Assembly: GCF_048544455.1 (NCBI RefSeq)
Contig: NC_133526.1
Coordinates: 4,666,001 to 4,730,000, forward strand
Source: Silene latifolia
Taxonomy: Eukaryota > Streptophyta > Magnoliopsida > Caryophyllales > Caryophyllaceae
DNA length: 64,000 bases
Direction of reading: 5' to 3'
In this document: one piece after another, positions 1-11,106 of the stretch
Layout: each line of letters begins with the position of its first letter
Numbering within the stretch: position 1 is the stretch's first letter
Position numbers and translations under genes: made by a program
The notes under the pieces: generated by a model
Told to the model about the DNA's origin: nothing
What the model saw: the letters and a program-made list of their open reading frames with translations, nothing else
Database searches by the model: none

Positions 1-25
1 CAGTACATTTCTATCCAAAACTTAC

Positions 26-3000
26 TGTTCTTTTTCTTCTTCTTCCTCAAGTTTCTTCAGCCGTTGTCTTTGTTTTTCTATTGAAACCCGTTGTTCATCT
101 AACTCATCTATCTCGGCAACAAGCGCTGTGTTTCAATAAAAGATAAAAATCAATCCCTTGGAAACAGACATATAGACAAGGGTAATCAAAGCAGTGTACT
201 TATCTGAGCTCCTCTCGAAGCAACTCTTCTCTTTTTAACTCCTCGTCAAGGTCTTTCTGAAGACGGTCTATATCTTCATCACCAACAACTTCAGATCTTG
301 CAGTTTCTATTTTGAGCTTGCACTCATCAATCTTTTTCTTATAATCTGTGAGAAAAATGAGAACTTACAATAAGTATCAAAAGGTTCAAGGACGTTTAAA
401 TACTGAAACACACAAGAAGTTCCTGTCCTTAGTTTTGAAAAGGTGTGACACAAAGGCAACAGAGGCCTATGGAGATGAGGCGCAAGGCACAAAGCAAAGG
501 CAGTGCACACGAGACACACTAATTCGGCATTTAAATTTTAAAACATGTAAAAGGGTAGTTTGAAAAGAAGGATAATGGGGTTAAAAGTTAAAAAGGGATA
601 GTTTTACAAGTATTTAAGTATGAAACTGAAGAAAAAAATATTTTAATCGCATAGAAGTGCTAACTGCACATTATGTACAAGCTGCAGTGAAAGCATCTTG
701 TGGCGTTTTGGGCTATACCTCACTAGTCACTACAAATTGAGCCTAAGCGCATCCAGAGCAAATTTTACAAAACCAAGTTTATGTCAGATGCCACATGCAC
801 TACAAGTTACCTATACCACCAACAACTATTTTATGAAATACGTAGTATTCTAAGTGTGGAGCATCTGTAATGTACTGATATTCACAGATAACCCTGTTGC
901 AAAAGTAATCTGCCATTCACGCCTTTTCTAAACATACAGAGAGTAAGGATAGCATTCCTAATGAATGAAAAACACATCTAGCACACCAATTTTAAGACAA
1001 CGGAAAAAGATAACTTCCCACATATCTAACGGATGAACCATGAGAAAGGAATACTTGCTTTTAGAAGGTCGGAGACAAAGTGACATAAACCAATATATAA
1101 AATTTGTTTCATCTTGAAACCTGCCGACGATAGTATGTCTATGAAGACTTTAAAAGATGCTCCCTAACTTGGACTATAAGATTCACAAAGCAGAGTTCAG
1201 AGCTACATTGTCCCAACTGTTATGAGTAATTAAGGCAATAGCCAGTTAAGGGCAAAACGGCATCCTATAAAGAAGTACAGTTGAAATTAATTTACGTGGA
1301 CTACGCTGAAATATGCGAAGGACCACATAATGCATATCAAATTGCCAATGAAAGATGAAGAAAGGACTGCTTTTCCAAGAGGCAAATCTCTCAGCCTCGG
1401 CAATCTATTTAGTAAGGCTTGCTATCAAACTTCACATCTTAACATCTGAGTCAAGTTCATAATAACGTGTTATTGCATTGGAGACACAAGAATGCCTTAA
1501 TAGTTAATCCTGTGCTTAGCACAAAGTGGTAATTGTGTATTAGTTAGCACAAGAATGCTGTGAAAGCTCTAATCTTCCTCTCAGACCAACATATATTTTC
1601 TTTACTTCACTGTTTGCTGTGGACTCAAGATACAGCACCAAACACTTGCAAGGAATCTATAAGTCCTTCAGTGTCTTTCTACGATTATCTTATTCGATAT
1701 GCATGCATTAAAGGGACCTAAGCTCCAAATAATGTTCAGAACAACCAAAATAAACCAATGCAATGGGAGCATGATTCTGTTATTATTTAGGGGCTAAAAG
1801 AAGGCGGTTTGATTCTTGTACCTAACATAGAATATATATACAAATGAGCAACATGGTTGCGTAATATGTCATGAGCAACATGCCACATCCAATATGGGAT
1901 ACATTCTCATAGTGTATGTTAGATTTTTTGTAAGCGCTATCATAGAACACACTCACACTGATTCCCGATTCACTGGAATAAAAACACTCTCCCCAACTTG
2001 AGCAAGATCATCTAACCTAACTCCTGTCAGAGTAAATCAAAACCGAGTCCTAAAAATTTAAGTCAAAATTATCAGAACCACCTAAAGTCCTCGTCTTTGT
2101 TGGTTTCAAACAAGAACAATAGCTCCATTTCACCATAAAAGCATAAAATCCTTATACAACAGATTAAACCTAGATTTCTAATTGTTATACCAGCTCATGC
2201 TATAACGCAGTCAAAACTTGTGAGAAGACCATCTCAACCAAAAAATAACCCTCACTCAAACGCCTTTTGGACCTAAAGAGTGGATAATACACAAGCCTCC
2301 TCATACCATGTGACGAAACCCAACTTATGAGCAAACCATCTCAACCAGAAGCCTAATAACATGAAATTAAAAACCCTTAAACCCTGGTAAAGCGAAATTA
2401 CCACTCCACACTGAAAAGTTCTGATCTTTGTCGGTACAATAGCAGAATTACATCCCAAATTTTCAAGTTTCAGCCATTAAAACCCAGTAATACCCAATTC
2501 CAATAATTTAATTCCGTCCAATCAATGATTTTATACCTTAATAATACACACCATAGTCGAATGCCTTTTTGGCTATAAGAATGAATAATTCACCCTAGCT
2601 CCCCGATACCATATGCTGAAATTCCACACGCGAGAGAACCACCTCAACCAAAAGCGGAAATTAAAACAGTTAAACCCTAATAATATATAAAATTACCGCT
2701 CCACACCGAAAACTTCAATCGTTGTTGGTACAATACGGGAATTACAACTCCAAAATTCAAGTGACATTGATTAAAAACCAGTAAATAAACAATTCGCATC
2801 ATTTAATTCACAAACCAAAAAAATCCCAAATCAAAATCAATCAAAAAGACAGAAACTTTCGAAAAATCTCAAGAAAATAACCTGAAATGGCGATCTGGGT
2901 AGCGCTGAAATCGGAACTACAAGCAGATTGAAGAGTTTTAGAGTTTTCAACGTAGTGATTCGAGTTTGTGATATCTCTATTGTCTCTTAGAACACCAACA

Positions 3001-3059
3001 AGATCGTCACAGAAAGATAATAGCTGCTTCACGTCGATTTCTTGCAATTTTTCCCCCAT
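26..3059 (-). CDS. SPC24: SPC24-like kinetochore protein, 5' part (three exons, partial)
   Basis: Subunit of the NDC80 kinetochore complex that links centromeres to spindle microtubules. Three exons are visible: 3059-2882 (start ATG, ends in phase 1), 345-205 and 125-26. A normal donor follows at 25, so the gene continues beyond the left edge. Exon 1 encodes QLLSFCDDLVGVLRDNRDI, exon 2 YKKKIDECKLKIETARSEV, exon 3 EIDELDEQRVSIEKQRQRL. I recognise this order and spacing from plant SPC24 homologues: N-terminal helix, then a long charged coiled coil. Reading phases join correctly (GAT across intron 1). Intron 1 is about 2.5 kb. The donor of intron 2 is odd: the exon end is followed by GATAAG rather than GT. 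The family assignment is from memory of the protein; the C-terminal globular domain is outside the window. Confidence 0.8.
346..2881 (-). other. Intron 1 of the SPC24-like gene
   Basis: A 2.5-kb intron with donor GT at 2881-2880 and acceptor AG at 347-346. It is AT-rich and I see no gene, transposon ends or RNA gene in it. Short open frames on both strands are not supported. Confidence 0.65.
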
Positions 3060-3269
3060 TTTGAATTGGGTTTCTAGGGTTTTGTTGGGTTGAAGAAGGA
3101 AAAAGCGATTTATGATTTATTGGGATGTTTAAGAAACGGAGAGAAAAGGGGGATTGAGAAGATTGATTGATGAGAGTAATTTTGAATAATACTTGGCGCC
3201 TCTATGTAATTTTGGAAATTGGAATTGATGATGATGGGTCTTTAGAACGGTAATATCGCACATTTAAGG
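3060..3269 (-). promoter_or_regulatory. Leader and upstream region of the SPC24-like gene
   Basis: Sequence directly upstream of the start codon. At 3193-3200 there is TTGGCGCC, close to the plant E2F site (TTTSSCGS), which would fit a cell-cycle gene. This is inference from a short match. Confidence 0.25.
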
Positions 3270-3534
3270 TGTCGTTTGGTTGTCATGGCGGAATTAATCT
3301 CCCGTTAATTTCAAAAACACGTCATGTGAATTACTAAAAAGACGTTTGGTTGCATGGACACAGGAATTTCAAACTACCTAGGGGACCTAGGTAATCAAAC
3401 TCTTCCATTATGGAGGAGTTTGCAATTCCTAGGAAAAGGAAAATCATGGGATTTTGGGTAACCAAATATCTTCATTTTTTCCAATTCATGGGATTTTCGA
3501 ATTCCCCCACATTTCTAGTGGCAACCAAACAATG
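3270..3534. mobile_element. 265-bp MITE with GTTTGGTTG inverted ends
   Basis: Imperfect terminal inverted repeats: GTGTCGTTTGGTTGTCA at the left and the complement of GTGGCAACCAAACAATG at the right. TTAAG stands next to both ends. No coding capacity. Possibly PIF/Harbinger-like, judged only from the ends. Confidence 0.5.
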
Positions 3535-3662
3535 CTTAAGACTATCTCGTCAGACTCAATTTTGAGGGTTGTCAAGACATTTACTTAGGAAATTGAAGTA
3601 ATCAAAATTTATTATTAGTCAAATGTTGAAATTAATCATTGTTGTTAGTGCTACATAATTTT

Positions 3663-3836
3663 AAGGAAAATGAGTTAGCGTCATTGGGTGGTGCCACCCT
3701 ATCACATGCAATAAATGGGGACACATAAAATAATGGATACATCTCATAGAATAAGTGGGGACCCCAATAATAAAGGGTTCATGAGAGAGAGTGGCGACGA
3801 AATTGGGCGTCACCCGGTGACGCCGTATCGCCCAGG
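3663..3836. mobile_element. Short TIR element, GCGTCA..GGGTG ends
   Basis: Left end GCGTCATTGGGTGGTGCC and right end, read on the minus strand, GGCGTCACCGGGTGACGCC form imperfect inverted repeats. The same kind of ends occur at about 17551 and 18931, where they bound a larger insertion. Non-coding. Confidence 0.4.
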
Positions 3837-4177
3837 AGAATGTCCACCAGGGAACAGGAGAAAAAGAAGGATCTCCGGAACAACCGAAAGAAGTCTTACA
3901 AGCAAGAAGTCTAGTTCCTGGACTTGATGATACTGATACTGATCCGATCCTGTTCCAGATCCTACTTACTATGTTACCCAATCCTTCTCGTAAAATGATT
4001 AAAATAGCCAAAAATACGGAGCGAACGTATGTTCTGGAAGTCTTGAAGTCCGGACCTGAACAGAAAATAGTTAGGTTCTTAGAAGGCATAGATGAGAAAA
4101 TAGCTGGCCCAAGCAACAAATGGAAATGGGGACCCCTATTTGTTCGTTTACCAGGTTCAGCACGAAATCATAAATAA
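3823..4177 (+). other. Unassigned open frame of about 118 codons
   Basis: A stop-free frame ends at 4177. It contains KEVLQARSLVPGLDDTDTDP and then a charged stretch including MLPNPSRKMIKIAKNTERTY; the first ATG is at 3971. Its composition looks more protein-like than the surrounding shadow frames, but I do not recognise the family. Its left end overlaps the short TIR element. It could be one exon of an unknown or decayed gene; an acceptor-like CCCAG lies near 3836. Confidence 0.25.
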
Positions 4178-4339
4178 GCTCTACGGGTTCTAATTGAGAG
4201 TTTCCAGAGTAAGTAGAATTAGTATGCCCTAATATATAACATATAATTAAGCTACATCATTTATTAATGATCTGGTAATTGATTGCCCTAAAAATATACT
4301 CCTAACATATACTTTACTTAAGCTACATGCCTACATCCT

Positions 4340-4880
4340 ACCCTCATCCTCCACATAGCATGAGCTTGGTCTTACTCATCATGTGCTCATGAAACAAAAC
4401 TCAAACTCGAGCTCATCCGTGCTTAAAAAAATGGAGCTTATTATTAAACTTGCGAGTTTAAGCCCAAGCTCGAGCTGAACCTATATAAAATTGTTAACAA
4501 ATACTCTTTGCTAAAAAATGCTATTGTAAAAAAAGTATATTATTTTTTATTTTTTCCTAAGGATGTGTTACTGTTAAGAAATGCTATTGTATTTTTGTAT
4601 TTGTAATTTGTCATAAATTTATACAGTATTATTTACCCAATTTCAAAGAACAGGATATCAGCATATTTTATTGCACAATGTTAAATAAATCACACTATCT
4701 CAATTAAATTAAATAAAAGTAAATTTAGCCATAAATTTTAGTTTTTCAAATGGGTTTGGGTTCGGAATTCGAACTAATTTGATCAAGGCTCGAGTGTTAG
4801 GTATCAAAATCTTTGGGCCATATCCATAAACCCACAAACCTAAAATGGTAGTACAAGTATAACATCAACCCTCTTATAAG
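4340..4880 (+). repeat. Relic of an F-box upstream region
   Basis: This stretch matches, with divergence, the upstream regions of the F-box copies at 19278 (18937-19200, plus 17330-17545) and 43072 (42890-43010). Shared words include TTTAGCCATAAA, GGGTTCGG and ATCAAAATCTTTGG. The matching coding start is now at 10701, so about 5.5 kb of Helitron DNA separates the two parts. Confidence 0.6.
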
Positions 4881-5246
4881 ACCGTCCTATGCTATATGAC
4901 TAACTTAATAGGAGAATAGCCCAAACTAATCATTAGATTATATTTGTTTTCTAATTTTATTTTAATAACTCGGTATCTTATGAGTAATACTAACACATTT
5001 AAATAAGTAATTTATCAATATAAAACATTAGGTTATCAAAATAAAACTTTTTTATACTAATTTACTAGTTTGGATGCCCGTGCGTTGCAACGGGGTAATT
5101 AACTTAGTTAAAAAAAATTGGTTATAAGGTCTTAATATTTACATCTTATGTCTAATCATTTATTTAGATATGATCAAAAGTCAAAACATCTTATTTAAGA
5201 GACACAAAAGATGTTAGGTTGATACCTAAGTTCCAAGGATGCCTCA

Positions 5247-5344
5247 TATTTATAATCATAAGACCACTACATCTTATGTTAATCTTTCGATGTGAGGCAA
5301 TTCTATTATTTTATATAATCCTACATTATTTTTCAATGTGGGAC
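5247..5344 (-). promoter_or_regulatory. snRNA-type promoter module, unit 1
   Basis: A variant box (GCCTCACATCG, 5298-5288) is followed after 33 nt by TATAAATA (5254-5247). An upstream GTCCCACATTG (5344-5334) lacks a TATA at the usual distance. Confidence 0.4.
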
Positions 5345-5649
5345 ATATAACGTACTAAGAAGTACACAATTTTATATATGTACAAATTATATGAAATCTA
5401 TATGCTAATGATATCATTTTTACCACAAATCAAATTTGTTATTTTCATAATTTTCTTAATGATATTTTTTTGCCAAATGAAATGTAAAATTTTTTATATA
5501 AAAATTAGAAACATCACTTGAATATAATATAGGAAATAAATTTTATAATAATTAAAAGATTCTCCACTTTATTTTTTACATCAAAAAATATTATTTATAA
5601 TACTTTCCTAAATTAATTTTTAAGATCACCCCACCTTATGATAATTTTA

Positions 5650-5719
5650 TGATGTGGGACAATTCAACTATTTATATATAGTATATTTACCACACCTACA
5701 TTATTTTTCAATGTGGGAC
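5650..5719 (-). promoter_or_regulatory. snRNA-type promoter module, unit 2
   Basis: GTCCCACATTG (5719-5709) is followed after 32 nt by TATAAATA (5676-5669). The second box, GTCCCACATCA (5660-5650), has no TATA at that distance. Confidence 0.45.
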
Positions 5720-6469
5720 AAATAACACACGAAAAGTACACCATCTTTTTTGCACCTATTTCGATATCCAACCCGATTTAATAATGAGAAAATATTATAC
5801 TATCTATTTATATTCGTACGTTTTTTTCCATTTTTTGTCATAATTAAAATATGTACAAATGATATGATTTAAATTACATTTTTTTTCCTAACACGACTTT
5901 TAAGATGTAATTGAGGGAGCAATAGAATATATAAACAAATGCAAAATATTTCCTTTTTCTAGTCCGATTTTGATTAATGGTTAAAAATTATGATGTATTT
6001 TAGTTACTCAAATGTAATGAGGCATAATAATTACCTATATTTGAAAGTTAAAAAGATTTAATTCTACTATTTATCAAAGTAAAAAAGCTCATTATTGATT
6101 TGTTTGTGGATTTAAGATCTTTTTATGCAACACTTGATTGTATTATAATTCATAAATTTTCTATTTTAGTGCAGAGATTATCATTATATGACACAAACAA
6201 ATTTATGTATATTTAGCACCCATTTTATTTTTTAATTATGACTTTGTCTTAAATAAAGTTATTATACTATCGATTATCTTAAAATAAACATTATAATATC
6301 ACTAATATAGTAATATATAATCGCTTTTATAAATATCTACGTGATTAATATTTGTATGGTATTGTTGTAACTAAGGTTTGCCGTTAATACAAACTCCTAT
6401 AAGAACTCTCTAAGATAATTTTTAAGCGATTCAAAAGATTTTGGGTTGATGCCCCTAAGTTATGACTCA

Positions 6470-6579
6470 TATTTATAATCATTTGATACCTCACCTCATG
6501 ATAATCTTCTAATGTGGGACAATTCAACTATTTATATATAGTATATTTACCACACCTACATTATTTTTCAATGTGGGAC
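6470..6579 (-). promoter_or_regulatory. Double snRNA-type promoter module, unit 3
   Basis: GTCCCACATTG (6579-6569) then TATAAATA (6536-6529), 32 nt apart. GTCCCACATTA (6520-6510) then TATAAATA (6477-6470), again 32 nt apart. Confidence 0.5.
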
Positions 6580-6947
6580 AAACAACATACTTAGAAATAC
6601 ACCATCTTTTTCACACCTAATTCGACATCTAACCCAGTTTAATAATAATAAGCAAATACTATAGGAGTACTATTTATTAATATTCGTATAGTACATTTTT
6701 TAACTTCTTATCGTAATTAAAATATGTGCAAATAATATGATACTATATTCTAATGCTAGCATTTATTTACCACGAATCTAATTATATAAGTTTTTATATA
6801 AAAATTATAAACACCACTTGGACATAATATAAAAATATATATATCATATCGTGGAGTTAATGATATAAACTCTTAAGAGCTCTCCAAGACAATGCTTAAG
6901 AGACTCAGAAGGTTTTGGGTTAGTATTTAGGTTCTAAGGATGCCTTC

Positions 6948-7056
6948 TATTTATAATTATATGATCATCCACCTTATGCTAAACTTTCGATGTGGGACAA
7001 TTCTATTATTTATACATAATATATTCACCACACCAACATATTTTTCAATGTGGGTC
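6948..7056 (-). promoter_or_regulatory. Double snRNA-type promoter module, unit 4
   Basis: GACCCACATTG (7056-7046) then TATAAATA (7014-7007), 31 nt apart. A perfect match to the plant USE consensus RTCCCACATCG (6998-6988) then TATAAATA (6955-6948), 32 nt apart. Confidence 0.55.
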
Positions 7057-7140
7057 AAATAACATACTTAGAAATACACCATCTTTTTCGCACATAATTC
7101 GACATCTAACCCACGTTAATAATAATGAGCAAATACTATA

Positions 7141-7394
7141 CTCCCTCGATTCAAGACCAAATACAACATTCCTTTTTTTACACTATTCATGAACGAATAG
7201 AATCTTTACGATTCCTTGCAATATGTAAGACAAAATATGGTCATGTGAGATCTTATTTGATTCACCTATAAAGTACAATGAGATTATCAAACTTTAAATT
7301 TTTTATAATGTAAACTTAAAGATATTTACGTTGTAATTTGTGTCTTGGCAAGTGTGTAAATGAAAATGTTGTATTTGGTCTTGAATGGGGGGAG
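7141..7394. mobile_element. Stowaway MITE inside Helitron A
   Basis: Inverted ends CTCCCTCGATTCAAGACC and CTCCCCCCATTCAAGACC with TA on both sides (7139-7140, 7395-7396). It is absent from the other tandem units, so it inserted after they arose. Confidence 0.8.
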
Positions 7395-7626
7395 TACTAT
7401 TTATTAATATTCGTACATTTTTTTTAATACTTTTTTTGGCAAATGAGATGTATAAGTTTTTATATAAAGATTATAAACATCACTTGAATATAATACATAA
7501 TATAGAAAAAATATGTATATATCATACTGTGAAGATAATGATATAAAAGTCTTAAGAGCTCTCCAAAACAATACTTAAGAGACTCAAAAGGTTTTTGGTT
7601 GGTATATAGGTTCCAATGATGACTCC

Positions 7627-7736
7627 TATTTATAATCATAGGATCACCCACCTTATGTTAATCTTTCGATGTGGGACAATTTTATAATTTATACCTATTA
7701 TAATCACCACACTAACATTGTTTTTCGATGTGGGAC
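7627..7736 (-). promoter_or_regulatory. Double snRNA-type promoter module, unit 5
   Basis: Two perfect RTCCCACATCG boxes (7736-7726 and 7677-7667), each followed after exactly 32 nt by a TATA (TATAAATT 7693-7686; TATAAATA 7634-7627). In plants this wider USE-TATA spacing is the Pol II type; Pol III snRNA genes have about 10 bp less. Confidence 0.6.
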
Positions 7737-8074
7737 ATATAACATATTAAAAGAAGTACACCATCTTTAATACCCGTATGTGCAAATCATATGAAATGTA
7801 TACTCTAATGAAAGCATTTTTTACCACGAATCTAATTATATTATCTTCATAATTTTTATAACAACATTGTTTTGCCAAATGAAATGTCAAAGTTTTTATA
7901 TAAAAATTAGAAACTTCTCATGAATATAAAATAGGAAATATAGATATTATAATAATTAAAAGATTCTCCACTTTATTTTTTATGTGGAAAATATTATTTA
8001 TGAAACTTTCCTAAACTATTTTTTGATGATGTGGACGCTCTAGAATCGCTCGAAAAAACTCTCTTTTATATATA

Positions 8075-9251
8075 CTAGTATTGGTGCCCGGCTTCGCCCG
8101 GGCTACATCTACTTACCATTAATTTATTTTTTCATTAAATAAAATTACTTAAGGTTGCATAACCCATAAATTTATCATTAATATATTTTTTTATGATATA
8201 TCCTAGAATTACGATGAAATAAATTTTGAGACAAATTCACTACTCCTGCTATTAATATTTTACTCTTATTAATTATGAAACAATAGTAATAACATTTCGC
8301 TACTTGCCCGTAATCATTGTTACTTTCACTACTCCCGCCGTAATTATTGTTCTTGTCACTCGCCGCATTAATATTGATAATTTCACTACTCTCGCCGTAA
8401 TTATTGTTACTTTCACTAATGCCGAATTAATATTGATTATTTCACTACTCCCGATGTTGTTTCTACCACTTTCACTAATCTCGCTGATAATACTATTACT
8501 TTTACTATTCAAATGAGTGATTACTATCATATAACTATATCCAATATTACTACAATTTCTTTTCTTTACTGACGAAATTACTTTTACTACTTAAACATGC
8601 AATTTTAAGAGGATTCTATATTTATATAAATATATTACATATATGCATTAAATCAAATCGAAACAATTATGCAATATTATATATTATGGAATCTAACTTG
8701 AATTATTTATAACTTACTTATATTATATTTTTGTATGTTAAATAATTAACATCTCTATACATCTAATAAACTATAAAGTTTAATAAAATTGCAAAGATTT
8801 TAAATTTAATATATAATTTTATGATGATAATAATTAATAGAAAAGGTGTACATGTTTATACTAATTAATTATTTTATTTTAAGGAAATTGACCATCTTCT
8901 AGTCTTCTATAAATATTTAGGAAAATTACCAAGCATCTTCTTTCTTTCAGTTTCCTTGAAATTGATCATCTTAATTAATTATTTTATCTTAAGGAAATTG
9001 ACCATCTTAATTAATTATTTTATTTTAAGGAAATTGACCATGTTTTAGTCTCTTACAAATGTTTAGGAAAATTACCAAGCTTCTATATAATTTAATTTTA
9101 ACCCAAACTATATAATATTTGCATTGAGATCCCTTAATCGGGTCCATCACACGGTGCTAGTGATTTAAAACTATATAGTATAATTAATTTGTATAACTTT
9201 CTTTAATTACATGGAAGTTTCTTGGTTTCTGGATTTAATATATAGTATTGA
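8075..9251 (-). mobile_element. Helitron B, non-autonomous
   Basis: Minus-strand 3' end: hairpin GCCCGGGCGAAGCCGGGC, spacer, CTAG, T. Minus-strand 5' end: TCAATACTATATATTAAATC preceded by A. The interior has short tandem repeats (TTTCACTACTCCCGCCGTAA, 8300-8500) and repeats around GGAAATTGACCATC (8880-9060). Related, end-less copies occur at 26.15-27.9 kb and 49.4-51.2 kb. No coding potential. Confidence 0.55.
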
Positions 9252-9255
9252 TATA

Positions 9256-10573
9256 CTAGATTTAATGCCGTGCGATGATGCACGGGCCTAGAAATAATAT
9301 CGTCTTATTTAAATGTTGTTTAAGGCGACAACATAATATCATGAAAAAATTGATTGTTTGGTGATATTTTTTACTAAAATTTTCATATACTAGATTTTTT
9401 TTTACTAAAATCTTCTTCCATGCTATAATTAGTGTACTCGTTCTACGCATATAATACATATAGGCTGTTAATATTACAACATCGGATTGGAATATTATCA
9501 AAATCTAGGTCTAGATTACCTTATAATAAAGTCGAAAACAAAAATCTCCAACACCATAATACCTATAAATGCATTAAAATAAGTTGTCAATTTGAAAGAT
9601 ATATTAGAGAAATGGAGTGATAAAAGTTGAATGGAGGAACTAATATCTACACAATTTATCAAGTGTTAATTAGCGTACATAACAACACGAGTAATAGTAA
9701 TATCATCATGATTGTGCATGCAATCCAATTCATTCATTTAATGACATAAACTTAATTGATACTCTATTTTGTTACTACGTACCTAGCTCCCATTGCCCTG
9801 CAAGAAACCTATTCATCAAATACACTAATAAAAATAATCAAAAATAGAGTTTCTAGCAAGCCGATTTAAGAGTAAATAATATATGAAGTAAATGCTACCA
9901 CCAGGCAACAATAATAAAAAGAATGAAAAGAAAACCCTATGATAAGCATTTGATAGTTACTTAGAAAGCAATTGTTAGATAATATGGGTTACCTTTTCCA
10001 ACATAATTATTTTGAAGGCTTGTTCCGCACATGGATTAAATAAACTTGTTAAATCCTCGACTTAACAAAGGTACTGAAATTTTCAACAAAATTGTACTAT
10101 TAGTATTGGCAAAAAACCGTATGAAGATTTTATTTAGCATAACACATAAACAGATTATTAGCAAATAATAATTATCTACACCAATTTCACAACAAATAGT
10201 TCATCTAACATGAAAAGAAAATTAGAAAAAGCCAAGAGAGAAACATGAAAGATTGAGAGTAGATGTGATTATCGACTTATTTGGAAGTTATATAATCTCT
10301 TTTATATGCAATGCTAAACACATATTTGAAGTCATACAAAACTCTTTTTTTGTTAGTATAATAGTATTATTAATTATTAATAATATATAATATAATATAC
10401 TCCGTATATAATATAATGTATAATTATATTGTATGTGATAGAATGTGCAACGTGAAATTCACTTGTTATAGAACACAAACACTGATATTTTTTTTTTAAT
10501 ATTGCTCAAAAGCGATTCACAAAACTTGGACTCTCTGTAATCACTCGGAAAAAGCTTCCTTTAATAATATAGA
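9256..10573 (-). mobile_element. Helitron C, non-autonomous
   Basis: Minus-strand 3' end: hairpin CCGTGCATCATCGCACGG, spacer, CTAG, T. Minus-strand 5' end: A then TCTATATTATTAAAGGAAGC, a typical plant Helitron start. It sits four bases from Helitron B in the same orientation. No coding potential seen. Confidence 0.6.
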
Positions 10574-10700
10574 TAGATAGATAGATATAGATTAATTAGT
10601 TTTATTGGGCTTTTTCTAAGTGGACTTGTCTTACACATAAAGTGGTCTTATATAACAATTAGTGAACTTAAACCCCTAAAACCCCGTTAAACCCTACAAC

Positions 10701-10930
10701 ATGGCTGCCAAAAACAGAGGAAAGAAGGGGAAGAAGAGGACTAACAAGAAACCAAGCAGTGAACAAAGACAAGACAAACTAAGCGCCCCTCCCGACGACA
10801 TTCTTATTGAAATTATCGCCCGTCTTCGTCCTCTCTCGATGGCACCGTCTATGGACTAACCTAATACCACTATTCAAATAACCAACCGTAATTACAACTG
10901 CTTCCTTCAATTCTTAAAGGAGTAATTTTA
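10701..10930 (+). pseudogene. Truncated F-box gene relic (copy a'')
   Basis: The leader CTTAAACCCCTAAAACCCC and start MAAKNRGKKGKKRTNKKPS resemble the F-box copies at 19278 and 43072. The F-box core DKLSAPPDDILIEIIARL is present, but the part that would read SLSRRWLGLWTN is collapsed by a deletion and a stop follows (LSMAPSMD). Homology to the NRNYDCLLEF region continues in the next bases, then ends near 10920. Its upstream region lies at 4.34-4.88 kb, beyond the Helitrons. Non-functional. Confidence 0.7.
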
Positions 10931-11106
10931 AAAAAGTACTTTAAAAGAGAGTAATTTTAAAAAAAAGTTAATTTCAAAGTAAAATCTAATTTAATCTAAA
11001 AGAATCACACCGCTACACCATTCATTTCTCTAATTAAAATGAGATTTGAATTTTCCTAAGCTTTTCATACACTTATATATAAAAAAGAGAGATTTGGATT
11101 GAGTTA
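10931..11106. other. AT-rich spacer
   Basis: No recognisable feature between the F-box relic and the next MITE. Confidence 0.5.

Larger units (their letters stand above)
5180..7745 (-). repeat. Five tandem units inside Helitron A
   Basis: Each unit, read on the minus strand, has a GTCCCACATNN box, a TATA, a second such box, a second TATAAATA, then a conserved tract (GGCATCCTTGGAACCTA, then TCTTTTGAGTCTCTTAAGC and GGAGAGCTCTTAAGAG). The box pairs lie at about 5247-5344, 5650-5719, 6470-6579, 6948-7056 and 7627-7736. Units differ by substitutions and by insertions, including one Stowaway copy. Confidence 0.75.
5065..8074 (-). mobile_element. Helitron A, non-autonomous, with internal tandem units
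   Basis: On the minus strand the 3' terminus is a hairpin-like CCCGTTGCAACGCACGGG, a short spacer and CTAG followed by T, the standard Helitron 3' end. The 5' end is judged to lie where Helitron B begins (about 8074); that boundary is less certain because a TC start is not clear. No Rep/helicase frame is present. The interior is made of about five related units of 0.4-0.7 kb, each with one or two snRNA-type promoter modules (listed separately), and holds a Stowaway MITE. Confidence 0.6.

Noticed and set aside
3661-4119. 152-codon minus-strand frame
   Set aside because: Overlaps the short TIR element and is antisense to the more protein-like plus-strand frame; no recognised domain.
7640-7740. 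Boxes as random AT-rich similarity
   Set aside because: I considered dismissing the USE-like boxes, but the perfect 11-base matches and the fixed 31-33-nt distance to a TATA in eight modules argue against chance; kept as a finding. Shared descent of the units accounts for part of the constancy.
8300-8530. Overlapping open frames on both strands
   Set aside because: They come from a 30-45-bp AT-rich tandem repeat in Helitron B; composition is Ile/Thr/Val-only and not protein-like.
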